Of a stretch of 64,000 nucleotides of DNA, positions 33,945 to 44,399 are shown in pieces. The position numbers and the translations under genes were made by a program. The DNA comes from Silene latifolia (lineage: Eukaryota; Streptophyta; Magnoliopsida; Caryophyllales; Caryophyllaceae). The stretch's first letter is position 1, and each line of letters starts with the position of its first letter. The notes under the pieces are model-generated. The model was not told where the DNA came from. It did no database searches and saw only the letters and a program-made list of their open reading frames with translations. The stretch covers positions 198,713,325 to 198,777,324 of the forward strand of contig NC_133536.1 of assembly GCF_048544455.1 (NCBI RefSeq), written 5' to 3'.

Positions 33945-34465
33945 CTTCTTGTAAATTTGACCAATGTATGTGATTTCTACTTGGTAGAATTGATAAGTTG
34001 GGTTATTTGATTAAGTGTGATTTCCTTGTCATTTGGCCATTATTTAGGAGATTTAGAAGATTAATCTTCACAATAGAGTGATAATATATAATTGAAGGAT
34101 TGATTGAAGGGTTTTGTCAACTAAAGTGCCAAACTTTGGGTCGGTTTAAGTTTTTCTCAAATTGATTAATTTCCATCTTTAAAACTCTTGATTGATTACT
34201 TGCTTTGCACTCTTGTTTGAATTTCCTTGCTTTTGTTACAATTGAAACTCAACCCAAACCCCCTCCCCTTTTTATATAATTGTTGTTACTTTGTCTTAAT
34301 TATTCTAATTACTCTTTTAATTTCACTATTGCAAAACCCACCTTCTCTTGGGTTCGATCCCTTGCTTGCTATTTTACTAGTTTATAATTAGTGCTAATTA
34401 GTGTGTTTAGTGGTATATAAATTTTTAATTTGGCCGTCTTTAAGTGCGACATTTTAGGCGTGTCA
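33945..34465 (+). repeat. Left LTR of G1, second part
   Basis: It resumes after the C2 target duplication and matches 39425-39944. It ends GGCGTGTCA at 34465. Confidence 0.95.
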
Positions 34466-34470
34466 AATTT

Positions 34471-34488
34471 TGGCGCCGTTGCCGGGGA
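34471..34488 (+). other. Primer binding site of G1 (tRNA-Asp type)
   Basis: TGGCGCCGTTGCCGGGGA, five bases inside the LTR, is the common Athila/Tat primer site. Confidence 0.92.
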
Positions 34489-34584
34489 AGGAAACGGTTT
34501 TGCTAGTGTTTTTGTTGGTGTTATTAGAATAGTTGTGTGTTTTTGTAAATATTAGGATTAGTTTAACTAGTTTCTATTGCTCTC

Positions 34585-36623
34585 TTGTTTGTTTTAATGG
34601 CTTCTCTTGATTTTCCTCAATTTAAGGATGAACCATTTCACAAGTATTTTGATAGGTTGGGTGAGTATGTCTCTAGATGTCGATACCCATATCGAACTTG
34701 GGAGTTATGTCATGTGGTGTTTAATGGTTTGAATGATGAAACGGTGTTACATGTTTATCATTTGAGTGAGGGAAAATTTAGATATATGTTTAGCTATGAA
34801 GAGAAGTGGGAATTTTTTCTATACTTGGCTAATGAAACTTATCAATGGGAGTTTCAAAACTCTCAACAACCCTCTCCTAAAACTTCATCATCTTTAGAAG
34901 ACATAATGAAAACACTTGCTATGAATCAAGTGACAATGCAAAAAGAAAGCCAAATCTTGCTAAATAATACCAAGGAATTCCAAACCGCCGTGCTTCAACA
35001 AAATCGGCTCACCGACTCTAGGTTTGTTAACCTTGAGACCCAAGTTGGTCAAATTCTCAACACCCTCAATTCTCAAACCACTCAAGGAGGGAGCCTACCT
35101 TCTCACACAATTCCTCCACCCACCAAAGAACAAGCAAAAGCGGTCTCATTGAGGAATGGTAGAGAATTGGTAGAGGCACCCAAGGCTCCTAAGAAATCAA
35201 GACCACCTCCTATTGTTCATGAAGTGGAAGATGTGATTGAAGATGAAATTGAAGTGGTAGTGGAACATGGGGAAGCATCTACACCCAAACAAGTGAGGAT
35301 CAATGAACCTCTTCCTAATATGAGCCACAAGCTCCATTTCCAAGTGCTTTGAATGATACAAGGATAATTGACAAGAAAACTTCAAGCCTTTACGATATCT
35401 TTCGTAAAGTGGAGGTAAACATTCCTCTTCTTGATCTTCTTAGTAGTGTGCCCAAGCATGCAAAATTTTTGAAAGAGTTGTGCACTACTAAGAGGACCAA
35501 TAAGGCAAAAAGTATGAAAAAGCTAAGGGCTAGTGAACATGTGTCGGCTATGTTTCAAAAACGTTTGCCACGAAAATGTAGTGATCCGGGCATGTTCACC
35601 ATTCCTTGCAAAATTGGTGACTTGGATTGTCAACATGCTATGCTTGATTTAGGTGCATCTATTAATGTTTTGCCTAATTACCTTTATGAGTCTCTCAAGT
35701 TGGGGCCATTGAAATCGACTCATGTAGTCATTTCATTGGCCGATAGGTCCAACATCTACCCCAAAGGTATCATTGAGGATGTTTTGGTCAAGGTGGGTGA
35801 CATGATGTTTCCCGCCGACTTTTATGTGATTGACATGGAGCCCGAAAAAGGCTTAACACCAATCTTGTTGGGAAGACCTTTCATGAAAACCTCCAATACT
35901 AAGATAGATGTGTCTAGTGGGTGTCTTACCATGGAGTTTGAGGGTCAAATGTTCAAACACAACATATATGAGGCAATAAAATACCCTCTCGAGACTTCTT
36001 CTCTATGTTTTCTTGAGATATTTGAACCTATTGTTCAAACCATTTATGAATTGTGTGGAGGTGACACTTTGGATGTTGCCTTAACTAATGGAATGGTTGG
36101 AGAAGATTTGGGGTATGTTTTGTCTTGTGATTTGGAGACAACCTTACAAGATTTGGAGGCAAATCCACCCATGGAGGAATTAGAAGAAAACGAGAATGTT
36201 GTGGTACTTGAGGATGTTGGTTGTGACCCTTCTTTGGCTAAGAAGTTAGTGAGTATGAATTTTAAAGAGAATGTTAAGAGAGTAGAGAACATGATGATTG
36301 TTGAATTTTTGCCACACAAAGAGGAACCTCCCCTAGTTTACATGAAAGAGCCACCCATTCTAATTCCCAAAGAATCTCTTGTGTCCTTTCACTCTTACTT
36401 GGTTTTTACCAAGTCTAACCCTTCTTTCAAGGAGTCTTATCGTGACATTAATTTGTTTTTCGAACATGAAAACTCAATGAATCACTTGTCATATGCATAT
36501 GCTTTCATTGTTCATGCTTGGTATGTATTGACTTTCTATTATTGTCACTTTTCTTGTTTGTGGGCTAACATGTTTGATAAGTTACTAAGAGCATTGAGTT
36601 GCTCCGCTCTTGACCATTGGTAG
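34585..36623 (+). pseudogene. gag-protease of G1, one frameshift
   Basis: 34585-35352 encodes a short gag starting inside the usual retrotransposon gag domain (DEPFHKYFDRLGEYVSRC), then a Gln/Asn-rich linker and coiled coil. The frame shifts near 35321, apparently by loss of one base, and continues as 35349-36623 with the aspartic protease (MLDLGASINVLP; later ILLGRPFM). An acidic C-terminal part of about 200 residues follows. No CCHC knuckle is seen. The coding region stops before any RT. The N-terminus is shorter than usual for gag, so the 5' part of gag seems to be deleted. Confidence 0.82.
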
Positions 36624-37362
36624 AAGATGAAACTTGAAAAGGCGTCGAGCAAACGACGGAAACCAAAAGCGCTTTACGGGAGGCAACCCGTACTTCTTCT
36701 TTAATGTTTTTATTATTGTCTTTTCCTAATAATGGATTATGAGTGGTTACTTGTGTGTAAAACTCAAGTTCTTGAGTAGTGCACACAAGGTGTTTGTGAA
36801 ATGGTGCAAGTGATTTATTAAAATCTTTTGATAAGTCCTTGCTTGAGAGTAAAAAGTATCATGCTTTACAATTCCACCAATGCTCCTTATCAAGCCTATT
36901 CAAGCTACCCTTGTGCCTCATTATTCCCAATCTCACTTTTTGACACAATCACTACATACATCACCACTCTTCTTTGCCGAATTGTCTAAACACCTTATTT
37001 CCCTATCATTACCTCAATCATGTGGAATCACCTACAAAAGAATTCCCACTTTCATTCCCACAAATCAAACAATGAAAAAGAAGCAATCAAAAGTTCAAAT
37101 ATGGAGGAGTTTTGTTGGAAAAATGGTGAAGTATGTTGAGTTCTCATTTTGCCCATGATTTGTGCTTGGTACACCATGATAATACCAAGTGAAGTAGATG
37201 AAGAGGAGGATGTAAGGTGTGAATCTTTGAGCTCATCATCGAGAGTCGAGGGTGTTTGGTGGTGTAAGTTAGTGAGCTTGTGAGATGGAGTTGAACTTGT
37301 TCTAATTTTAAGAGAAAGTGGGTGCCTCAAGTCATTTCATTGAGGTTGATTGTGATGTTCAC

Positions 37363-37400
37363 CTTCACTTTGGGGACAAAGTGAAGAATTAAGTGTGGGG
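37363..37400 (+). other. Hairpin plus PPT-like module inside G1
   Basis: A perfect 10-bp hairpin (CTTCACTTTG, loop GGGA, CAAAGTGAAG; 37363-37386) is followed two bases later by TTAAGTGTGGGG (37389-37400). The module next to the terminal PPT at 38340-38373 has the same plan. Confidence 0.8.
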
Positions 37401-37466
37401 TGGACATGAGTTGGTAACATCATGTATATATTGTAATATATTCATTTCATGCATCGTATTTCAATT

Positions 37467-37530
37467 CAAAAAAAAAAAAACGGAAAAAAAAGAGAAAAAA
37501 AAAAGAAGAAAAAAAAGACAAGAAAAACCG
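37467..37530 (+). repeat. Purine-rich, A-dominated tract in G1
   Basis: About 60 nt of almost only A and G directly upstream of the three hairpins. Confidence 0.85.
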
Positions 37531-37531
37531 G

Positions 37532-37561
37532 CTAGGATGAAAACCCGAAAGGGCATCCTAG
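37532..37561 (+). ncRNA. Structured RNA hairpin 1 of G1
   Basis: 8-bp stem CTAGGATG (37532-37539) with CATCCTAG (37554-37561), a 4-nt AAAA bulge on the 5' side, then CCC-GAAA-GGG at the apex. It is followed by GCAAAA. It lies on the element sense strand in the untranslated 3' region. Confidence 0.75.
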
Positions 37562-37585
37562 GCAAAAGTGGGAAAGGGGCCGAGG

Positions 37586-37615
37586 TCGGAGTGAAAACCC
37601 GAAAGGGCACTCCGG
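37586..37615 (+). ncRNA. Structured RNA hairpin 2 of G1
   Basis: 8-bp stem TCGGAGTG (37586-37593) with CACTCCGG (37608-37615, one G-U pair), the same AAAA bulge and CCC-GAAA-GGG apex, followed by GCAAAA. Confidence 0.75.
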
Positions 37616-37666
37616 GCAAAATGAAAAAAAGAGTGCGAGCCACGAGAGTAGAGGTGAGGAAAAGAG

Positions 37667-37696
37667 CTAAACCGAAAACCCGAGAGGGCGGTTTAG
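37667..37696 (+). ncRNA. Structured RNA hairpin 3 of G1
   Basis: 8-bp stem CTAAACCG (37667-37674) with CGGTTTAG (37689-37696), AAAA bulge and CCC-GAGA-GGG apex. The loop change GAAA to GAGA keeps the GNRA pattern. It is followed by GCAAAA. Confidence 0.75.
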
Positions 37697-38339
37697 GCAA
37701 AATGAGAGAATTAGGAAAAAAATTGAAAAACCTTTTTGACTCTTTGAAGCCTTGAAATCATGTCACATACATGACTACTTCCATTTGGTGTTGGTGACAT
37801 AAGTGGTGGAGCTCTAGAAGGCCGGAAGGGTAGACTAGTAGTGTGCCAAGACTAGGAGGGGGATTTGGAAGCTTATTTTGATACTAGTGCTTGGCATACT
37901 TGTTGTTTGGAGTTGGATTGCTTTGACTTGTCTTATGCATTGATAGTGTGGTTGAGTTTTGGTTATTTTGAGGTTGTCTAATTATTGGGTTTGGAGGTGT
38001 TTGATGCTAGATAACCTTGTGTTTCAAATGGATGGAGTGATAAGGGGGAGAAATAAGGAGGATGTTATGTTGGATTATGAAAATGAGATTGAATTGGTGG
38101 AAAGTAGGATCATCTTAGATGAGGGAAGACATAAGGAGGGCGCGTAAGTGAAGAGCGTTCATTATGGAGGCTTTGGGTCACTTACTTTTGTGATGATGTT
38201 GTAACGGAATAGTGACTATGTTGATAATGTGATGAGGGAGATATAAGTAGGAAGAGGTGTGAGAAAAGAGGGATGAATCGATTGAGCGTACCCATACTTA
38301 TTTTGTGAGCCTTTTGTTGATTGATTGGTTCTATAATAG

Positions 38340-38377
38340 TTTGCTCGGGACGAGCAAAGGTTTAAGTGTGGGGTATT
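38340..38377 (+). other. Terminal hairpin and polypurine tract of G1
   Basis: 8-bp hairpin TTTGCTCG, loop GGA, CGAGCAAA (38340-38358), then TTTAAGTGTGGGGTATT (38361-38377) next to the right LTR. Confidence 0.85.
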
Positions 38378-39944
38378 TGATAGGCTCGTATTTATACTAT
38401 ATATTTAGCTTATTTTATGCATAATAAAGCGGCATTGAGACGTGGTTTCACATGATTTACTCCACATTTACCATATTCTTAATGCCGGGTTAGTAATGGA
38501 GTTTTGAGCAATGATCGAAAGCAAAGACATGTCTTGAAGTCTACCATGGTACAAGATATCTACAAGCAAGAAGGAAGACTAGCTAAGATATGAAGAATTG
38601 AAAGGATGAAGGAATTGAAGATTTGAAGCGTCGTTTGCATAAGGATCGACTTCAAATGGGTATATCTTGAGTTCTAGAGCTCGTATCGATGCAAGGCCAA
38701 GTGGAGGTGAAAGCTTATGTTCTTAGCTTTCCAACGGTAGGTCACACGCCTCATTTGGCCAAGTAACGAGAGAGATATGACCTTCGGAAAAAATGCTGTC
38801 CAGCAGGGAACTCGCACCGTGCGAAATTCCAGGACCCATATTTCGCACGGTGCGAAATATCTGGGTTTCAGCGTGTTTTAGCATGTTTTGATTACGGGTT
38901 TGCACCATGGTATGACCCATTAATCCCTTTCATACCTAGACTATATATAGATGATTGCCTCTAGGTTTTCAACATCTTTTGCTCTTTGAATTAATCAAGT
39001 TGTAATTTTGGGGAATTATTCATCTTTTGAATTGGGTTAGATCTAATTATGGAGAACTAATCTCCTTTCTTAATCCGACTCAAGGTTTAATCTTTTGGTT
39101 GTAAGACTCTTTAATCTTTCTTTTAATTTCATTATCATTGTTAATCCTTTTGTGTTTATTGTTTGAATTTTGGAATCCTTGTTTATATTGAGTAATTAAG
39201 TGTGATTTCCTTGTTGCTTAATTAATCAAGTTCCTTAATTTATTGTTGTTGGGATTATTAAGTGTGATTTCCTTGTAATTTCATCTTTGCAACACCTTGT
39301 TATTATGCTAATGAATGTGATTTCTTCTTGGCTTAACTAGCAAGTAAAGGATTAACTTGTAGTTAGGCATTAATTGTGATTTCATTGTGTCTAATTACCT
39401 CTATTGAATCTCTTGTGCTCATATCTTCTTGTAAATTTGACCAATGTATGTGATTTCTACTTGGTAGAATTGATAAGTTGGGTTATTTGATTAAGTGTGA
39501 TTTCCTTGTCATTTGGCCATTATTTAGGAGATTTAGAAGATTAATCTTCACAATAGAGTGATAATATATAATTGAAGGATTGATTGAAGGGTTTTGTCAA
39601 CTAAAGTGCCAAACTTTGGGTCGGTTAAGTTTTTCTCAAATTGATTAATTTCCATCTTTAAAACTCTTGATTGATTACTTGTTTTGCACTCTTGTTTGAA
39701 TTTCCTTGCTTTTGTTACAATTGAAACTCAACCCAAACCCCCTCCCCTTTTTATATAATTGTTGTTACTTTGTCTTAATTATTCTAATTACTCTTTTAAT
39801 TTCACTATTGCAAAACCCATCTTCTCTTGGGTTCGATCCCTTGCTTGCTATTTTACTAGTTTATAATTAGTGCTAATTAGTGTGTTTAGTGGTATATAAA
39901 TTGTTAATTTGGCCGTCTTTAAGTGCGACATTTTAGGCGTGTCA
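38378..39944 (+). repeat. Right LTR of G1 (1567 bp)
   Basis: It starts TGATAGG and ends GTGTCA, and is followed by TSD ACGTC at 39945-39949. It is not interrupted and so shows the original LTR structure across the C2 target. Confidence 0.95.
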
Positions 39945-40003
39945 ACGTCCCTGGTGAAAAACCGAACAGGAGAAATGAAGAGGAGGAGGAAACCCTAACA
40001 AAT

Positions 40004-40128
40004 GACCCCTCATCTATGACCCTTTCGGCTCTTCCATATACGGAGTATAATACGATGACCCAAGACGATTTTAAAATTGAGGAATGAACCAGATGGGTGT
40101 GCACAATAAGGAACTATATCATCGTATA
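40004..40128 (-). pseudogene. 3' end fragment of an F-box/DUF295 paralogue
   Basis: It matches about 40543-40666, which covers the C-terminal codons and downstream region of the F-box gene, with many substitutions (for example GATGACCCAAGACGA against AATGCCCCAAGACGA). No further upstream coding match is seen. It is a small duplicated remnant next to the intact gene. Confidence 0.6.
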
Positions 40129-40602
40129 ATACGATGACCTAAGACAAAGAAAGTATTACGTATTTAAATTTAGAAAATAACGTTGGAACGATTGCACTTA
40201 CCTTACAAGGTAAGTTAGGTAACAGAGATGTTGAGTGATCTATTCCCCCGTCCTCCAAATATATAATTACATTTTTTACATTCATACTGGCCAAATCTTT
40301 AATTCGGTTATATTCTGGTTCGGTCAACCGAGCGACGGATTTGAGAAATAACTGGATACATGTTCGATTCTAACATAACAAAAACGGTTAACTAGTTTTT
40401 AAACTGAAGCGCTAAATTTATTAAAATAAGAAAAAGAAAGGAAAAAATAACTTACCAAAACAACGTATTTAGGATAGAAAAAAAAGGTACTATGGAGTAT
40501 AACATTTTTACTCTTTTCATTTGAAACCTTAACAAAAGACGCGATGCCTCATCACTTACCCTTTTGCCTCTGCCAAATATAATACAATGCCCCAAGACGA
40601 CA

Positions 40603-41736
40603 TTAAAATTGAGGAATAAACCAGGTGGGCGTGCACAATGAGGAACGTATATCATCATCTTTATAAAATATACGATTATATATGATGTGAAAGTGTGAGT
40701 TAAAATGAAGATCAAGTTGAACCACCATTAACCAAAACGGACTTTCTTGATCGGTAAAATATATAAAATTACTTCGCAAACATTTGAGATGTGCTCGAGA
40801 AACAGACATAGATGAGTTATCACCTAGAAACAACGCCACGTCACCCAAATCTTTGATTTCCTCCCAAACTTTGTCTTGAGGATTAAGTCTATAGGCTTGG
40901 ACATATTCTTCATGTAATACTAATACCATGAGGAGGTCACTACTTGATTGTACCAAATATATTCTTCTTTTGTTTACATCAAACCGTTCGAAAATCCCAT
41001 GCTCACCTGCATAGTAATTCATCGGTTTAACGATCTTATTAAGACCGTAGAATTCATCGACACTCCAATACGCAATGGCTCCATCATCATATAAAGCAAA
41101 TACATGATCATCCATAGCCACAACATCATACACCGTAACACCTGTTTCCTTGATCAATATTGTCGTCCACGACTTATCACCATGCTTAGCAAAAGCTAGG
41201 CCCTTGCTAAAATCAGAAAGTAGAATAATAACAAACTCGTGATGACCACTTTGAGACACTCTTAGCACAACAAGTTTTTTCAAAAAAGTCCTCAAAACCC
41301 AATCATAATAATCTTTGAAATCTTCGGGGTTATATTTGTGTAGGTCCGCGATGGTTTCTAAAGATGGGAAACTAATATTTGCCTTTGTGATTGGATTGAA
41401 TAATTGAATGGTGAGGTCGCGTTTAGCGACTGCAACCCAACCGTAAGGTGATCCCCAACACCTTTCTCCAAAGGTCTTAGGGAAATTCAATCTGTAACAA
41501 CTAATCTGCTTTTGAATCTTCCGAACACAACTCGGTTTATTGCTAGTGTTTTCAACAAGTAAAAGCCATGGGACGGATGGTGTAGCCCTCCATTGGTGCT
41601 TTAGTAAAGAGGAAGCATGATTCCAGCACCGACATACCACGGAAAACGTAATGAAATCTTTAAAAGTTTCCAACTTTAGTGCAATGGTACCCAGAATATC
41701 AAGAGGCAATGCAGCCCAATCGAAAGCCATGTACAT
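40603..41736 (-). CDS. F-box protein with DUF295-type C-terminal domain
   Basis: Uninterrupted 377-residue ORF. Residues about 8-55 are an F-box (LPLDILGTIALKLETFKDFITFSVVCRCW), which binds SKP1 and places the protein in an SCF ubiquitin ligase as the substrate adaptor. The rest matches the DUF295 repeat layout in plants, with SPYGWVAVAKR and LFNPITKANISFPSL near residues 95-125 and FIYFTDQESPFW near the end. The target is unknown. ATG 41736 or the in-frame ATG two codons later could be the start. Upstream, GTTAGT at 41815 and TTGCTAG at 41741 could bound a 76-bp 5' UTR intron. A TATA box lies near 41879-41886. It is the only intact ordinary gene in the window. Confidence 0.88.
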   Translation of the reverse strand: MYMAFDWAALPLDILGTIALKLETFKDFITFSVVCRCWNHASSLLKHQWRATPSVPWLLLVENTSNKPSCVRKIQKQISCYRLNFPKTFGERCWGSPYGWVAVAKRDLTIQLFNPITKANISFPSLETIADLHKYNPEDFKDYYDWVLRTFLKKLVVLRVSQSGHHEFVIILLSDFSKGLAFAKHGDKSWTTILIKETGVTVYDVVAMDDHVFALYDDGAIAYWSVDEFYGLNKIVKPMNYYAGEHGIFERFDVNKRRIYLVQSSSDLLMVLVLHEEYVQAYRLNPQDKVWEEIKDLGDVALFLGDNSSMSVSRAHLKCLRSNFIYFTDQESPFWLMVVQLDLHFNSHFHIIYNRIFYKDDDIRSSLCTPTWFIPQF

Positions 41737-41844
41737 GTACTAGCAACAGTAAAATTCAAGTATTAATTAAATTTAAATTACACAAAGCAAGGGATATAAA
41801 AAATTAGGAACTAACCTTATTAAATTCGACACTTCTCAAAGTTT

Positions 41845-41907
41845 AGGGTTTCCAACTTTAGTGCAATTGCCTCTTCCTATATATAGGTATCGTCTCTTGG
41901 TAGGATC

Positions 41908-41934
<27 letters not shown>
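41845..41934 (-). promoter_or_regulatory. F-box core promoter segment and TA microsatellite, copy A
   Basis: On the minus strand CCTATATATAGG (around 41878-41889) looks like the TATA box of the F-box gene, about 145 bp upstream of the ATG. A (TA)n run follows at 41909-41934. The first 65 bp and the microsatellite recur at 45019-45134. Confidence 0.7.
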
Positions 41935-41938
<4 letters not shown>

Positions 41939-42107
41939 AGTACACCCTTCTTAAATGAGTCTTGCGTTCTATTCTAGGCCGTCAGATCTAACTTAAACAA
42001 CGCCTGAGATTAAGCCACGTGTCATAGCGGCAATACCCAGCGTCTCCCTCATACGCAGAAACTCATTCTTTAATTTTTCTTTCTCTCTCTTCTATCATAT
42101 TCTCTTA
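41935..42107. other. Noncoding DNA between promoter repeat and MITE
   Basis: It contains GGCCGTCAGATCTAA and CCACGTGTCA, words I associate with plant transposon termini. Not enough is visible to name an element. Confidence 0.3.
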
Positions 42108-42554
42108 GGGGTGTTTGGTTCACCCAATAGAGATATGAGGTATGGGTTTGGAATGAACCAAACCCATACCATGTGTTTGTTTGACAAAATTGAAGGTTTC
42201 ATACCCATACCTCAAACCCATGAGGTATGGGTTTCTCATACCCAGGGAGGGGGGTGGGTATGAGATTGATACCCATGGTATCAAATTACAAATATTAAAA
42301 AGTGATAAAAACAATTGTAAAAAAACTATTTTATATATTTATTTGATTAAATTTTCTCTACATGATTTAATAGTATAAAAATTATTATTAAAAATATTGT
42401 ATTTTGAAGAGTTTTTAGCTTTGATTGATTTCTAACCCCATACCCCCCAAAATTGAACCAAACACAAGGTATGAGGTATCAAGTTCCAACCCAATACCAC
42501 CCTGGTATGATTCCCGATTCCAAACCCATACCCACGCGTGAACCAAACACCCCC
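42108..42554. mobile_element. PIF/Harbinger-like MITE (447 bp)
   Basis: The TIRs GGGGTGTTTGGTTCAC and GGGGGTGTTTGGTTCACG (right end, complement) are flanked by TTA at 42105-42107 and 42555-42557. The interior holds many GGTATGGGTTTG-type motifs in both orientations. No ORF. Confidence 0.8.
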
Positions 42555-42557
42555 TTA

Positions 42558-43848
42558 ATTAGGATAAAACTTCTAGTTCTCTGTAACAATATTCTCATAA
42601 TTCATCCTACAAATTCGAATCTTGTTGAAAAATTCACAATTCTTTTCTATCAATTTTCATCGTTTCATTTGCTTTATCAATTGTTCACCGTTAGTCGTTC
42701 ATCGTCGTTCTTGTTAAAACCCTAACTTATTCAACATATTCTATAATTTTGCTCTAAATCGAAGCAAAGGACAAGTAATGAAAGTTATGCGGCATTGTGT
42801 ATGAATCACTTGAATTACCCTTGCGATGAAGATTTTGCCTCAATATATATCTCAAGAATTAGGTATACTTAAATAATATTCTGGAATTGGTGAGTTGCTT
42901 AGAACTTGCAATTATAATTCAATTTTTATGTAGATTTTTCTCATCGATTGATGTTTTTCCTTTATTTGCACTAGCCTGAAGAAATTGGATGATTAATTGG
43001 GTAAACTTCTTGATTTTTCTGTTAAGTGTTTTTTTCTCTAATTTTTTGTGTTAATCTGGATAAACCGGATGATTCTCAGGTCAGTTTGAAGGATGGCGAC
43101 TGACGACAACTGGTCATACTGTTAACATTAAAATGTCGTTATTTTCAATTCGATCTTCTATTTTTTCTATGCTAAATGAGTTTTAAGTTGTATGAATCTA
43201 TCGATAATTTCCTCATTTCGTGATCAAAGGGAACTTTATAACCTGTACTATGCTAGTGTTGTAACACACGTTATAGTTATTGTAACACATATTAGATATC
43301 GTAACAAACTTGTTTTCTTGGTAAAATCTGGTGTTTCATTGTAGTTTTCAACACTCTACTATGGTTTTATATATATGTTAAATGTATTGTATCGATGCTA
43401 CAATGATGATTGTGTTGGTTGGAGTTTGGACAATGCAATTTTTGTGTATAGTCTTATACTATGTATCATTAAACTATCCACCTGTTACATTAATCCTTTT
43501 GTTAAGAGAAACTTTTGTTTATGAGTTGTCTCTTGGATCAATTCTATGTATCCATCAGAATATCGTAGTTGAAATTGTTGTTTATTCTAGATTTCTTAAA
43601 TGCAATAAGATGCCAATTGACCAATTACCTTAGGTGACGAATTATATATCACAGTTGTGTCAATTTGTGTAAAGTAGCAGACACGATGTGGAAGAAAATC
43701 GAAACACTTATTAGGCGGCCTATCGTCTTCACGGAATTTTATTGTAGAGTTTTCATCTTTTATGAAACATTTGCAATAGTTATGATGTAAACTTTTGGAT
43801 TATAACCTAGAGTTGTTCACATTCTTTGACTAATTAAACATAGTATAA
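42558..43848. other. AT-rich noncoding DNA, no gene seen
   Basis: The 5' part resembles a plant leader (CCCTAACTTATTC). No coding frame continues. Motifs of the type ATTGTAACACA occur near 43258-43310 and face TGTGTTACAAT motifs at 44400-44660. Confidence 0.35.
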
Positions 43849-43919
43849 AGCCTTTTAGCTCAACTGGTAGAGCATCGCATAATTATGCGAACAATGTGGG
43901 TTCGAATCCCACATGGGCT
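43849..43919 (+). tRNA. tRNA-like sequence, probably a pseudogene
   Basis: 71 nt with a D arm (GCTC/GAGC, AACTGGTA loop), perfect 5-bp T arm GTGGG-TTCGAAT-CCCAC, and an acceptor stem AGCCTTT/ATGGGCT with one mismatch. The anticodon arm TCGCA-TAATTA-TGCGA has a 6-nt loop, so no normal anticodon can be assigned. A and B box sequences look good. Confidence 0.4.
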
Positions 43920-44149
43920 TCCTTTATGTTCATGTGTGTATTCTCTTTGTCGATAGTTTTTCAAATTACATTATATAGTACCTGAATTATACCATTAACG
44001 TAGCACAATTATGATTTTATTATAATGCATCTACACCATTATCATAATGTAACACATTTACAATTTGATTATAACACATCTACGCCATTATCGTAACGCA
44101 GTTAACACCATTATTGTAACACAAGAGCACCATTATCGTCACAAATCTA

Positions 44150-44238
44150 CTTCCTCTCACTCAACAAATTGTTTACGTTTGATTAAAATACTCCTCAAAA
44201 ATAATAAAAGTGTAAACATCATGTTGAGTGGGAGGGAG
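44150..44238. mobile_element. Short Stowaway-like MITE (89 bp)
   Basis: The TIRs CTTCCTCTCACTCAACA and CTCCCTCCCACTCAACA (right end, complement) are flanked by TA on both sides. It is the smallest element here and lies between the two tRNA-like sequences. Confidence 0.7.
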
Positions 44239-44301
44239 TATATCATTATCGTATTAAGAGGATCGGAGATATTATTTTTATGATTTTAATTTGTATTATT
44301 T

Positions 44302-44370
44302 CGTCTATATGGGAGTTGAACCCACATCTTGTGTCATTGCACAATGCTCTACCATTTGAGCTAATAGACG
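44302..44370 (-). tRNA. tRNA-like sequence, inverted relative to the first
   Basis: Perfect 7-bp acceptor stem CGTCTAT/ATAGACG, D arm GCTC/GAGC with AAATGGTA loop, and T arm GTGGG-TTCAACT-CCCAT. The anticodon stem is TTGTG/CACAA with a 6-nt loop CAATGA that lacks U33. It shares TTAGCTCAA-TGGTAGAGCAT with 43849-43919. Probably non-functional as a tRNA. Confidence 0.4.
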
Positions 44371-44399
44371 CCGTACTTCAAAACTAATAGTTATGAACG

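Larger units (their letters stand above)
21707..39944 (+). mobile_element. Athila/Tat-like gypsy element G1, with copia C2 nested in its left LTR
   Basis: Plus-strand element: LTRs start TGATAGG and end GTGTCA, with TSD ACGTC at 21702-21706 and 39945-39949. Without C2 it is about 7.0 kb. The PBS is TGGCGCCGTTGCCGGGGA (tRNA-Asp), typical of Athila/Tat. The interior has only gag-protease (34585-36623) and then 1.75 kb of noncoding DNA with RNA-like hairpins before the PPT, with no RT, RNase H or integrase. The LTRs differ at about 10 sites in 1567 bp, so it is young. It would need enzymes in trans. Confidence 0.95.

Noticed and set aside
36880-37158. 92-codon ORF downstream of G1 gag-protease
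   Set aside because: No recognisable domain; lies in the noncoding 3' region of a retrotransposon.
37393-37755. Lys-rich 120-codon ORF over the G1 hairpins
   Set aside because: Its composition follows from the A/G tract; the covarying hairpins explain the sequence better as RNA structure.
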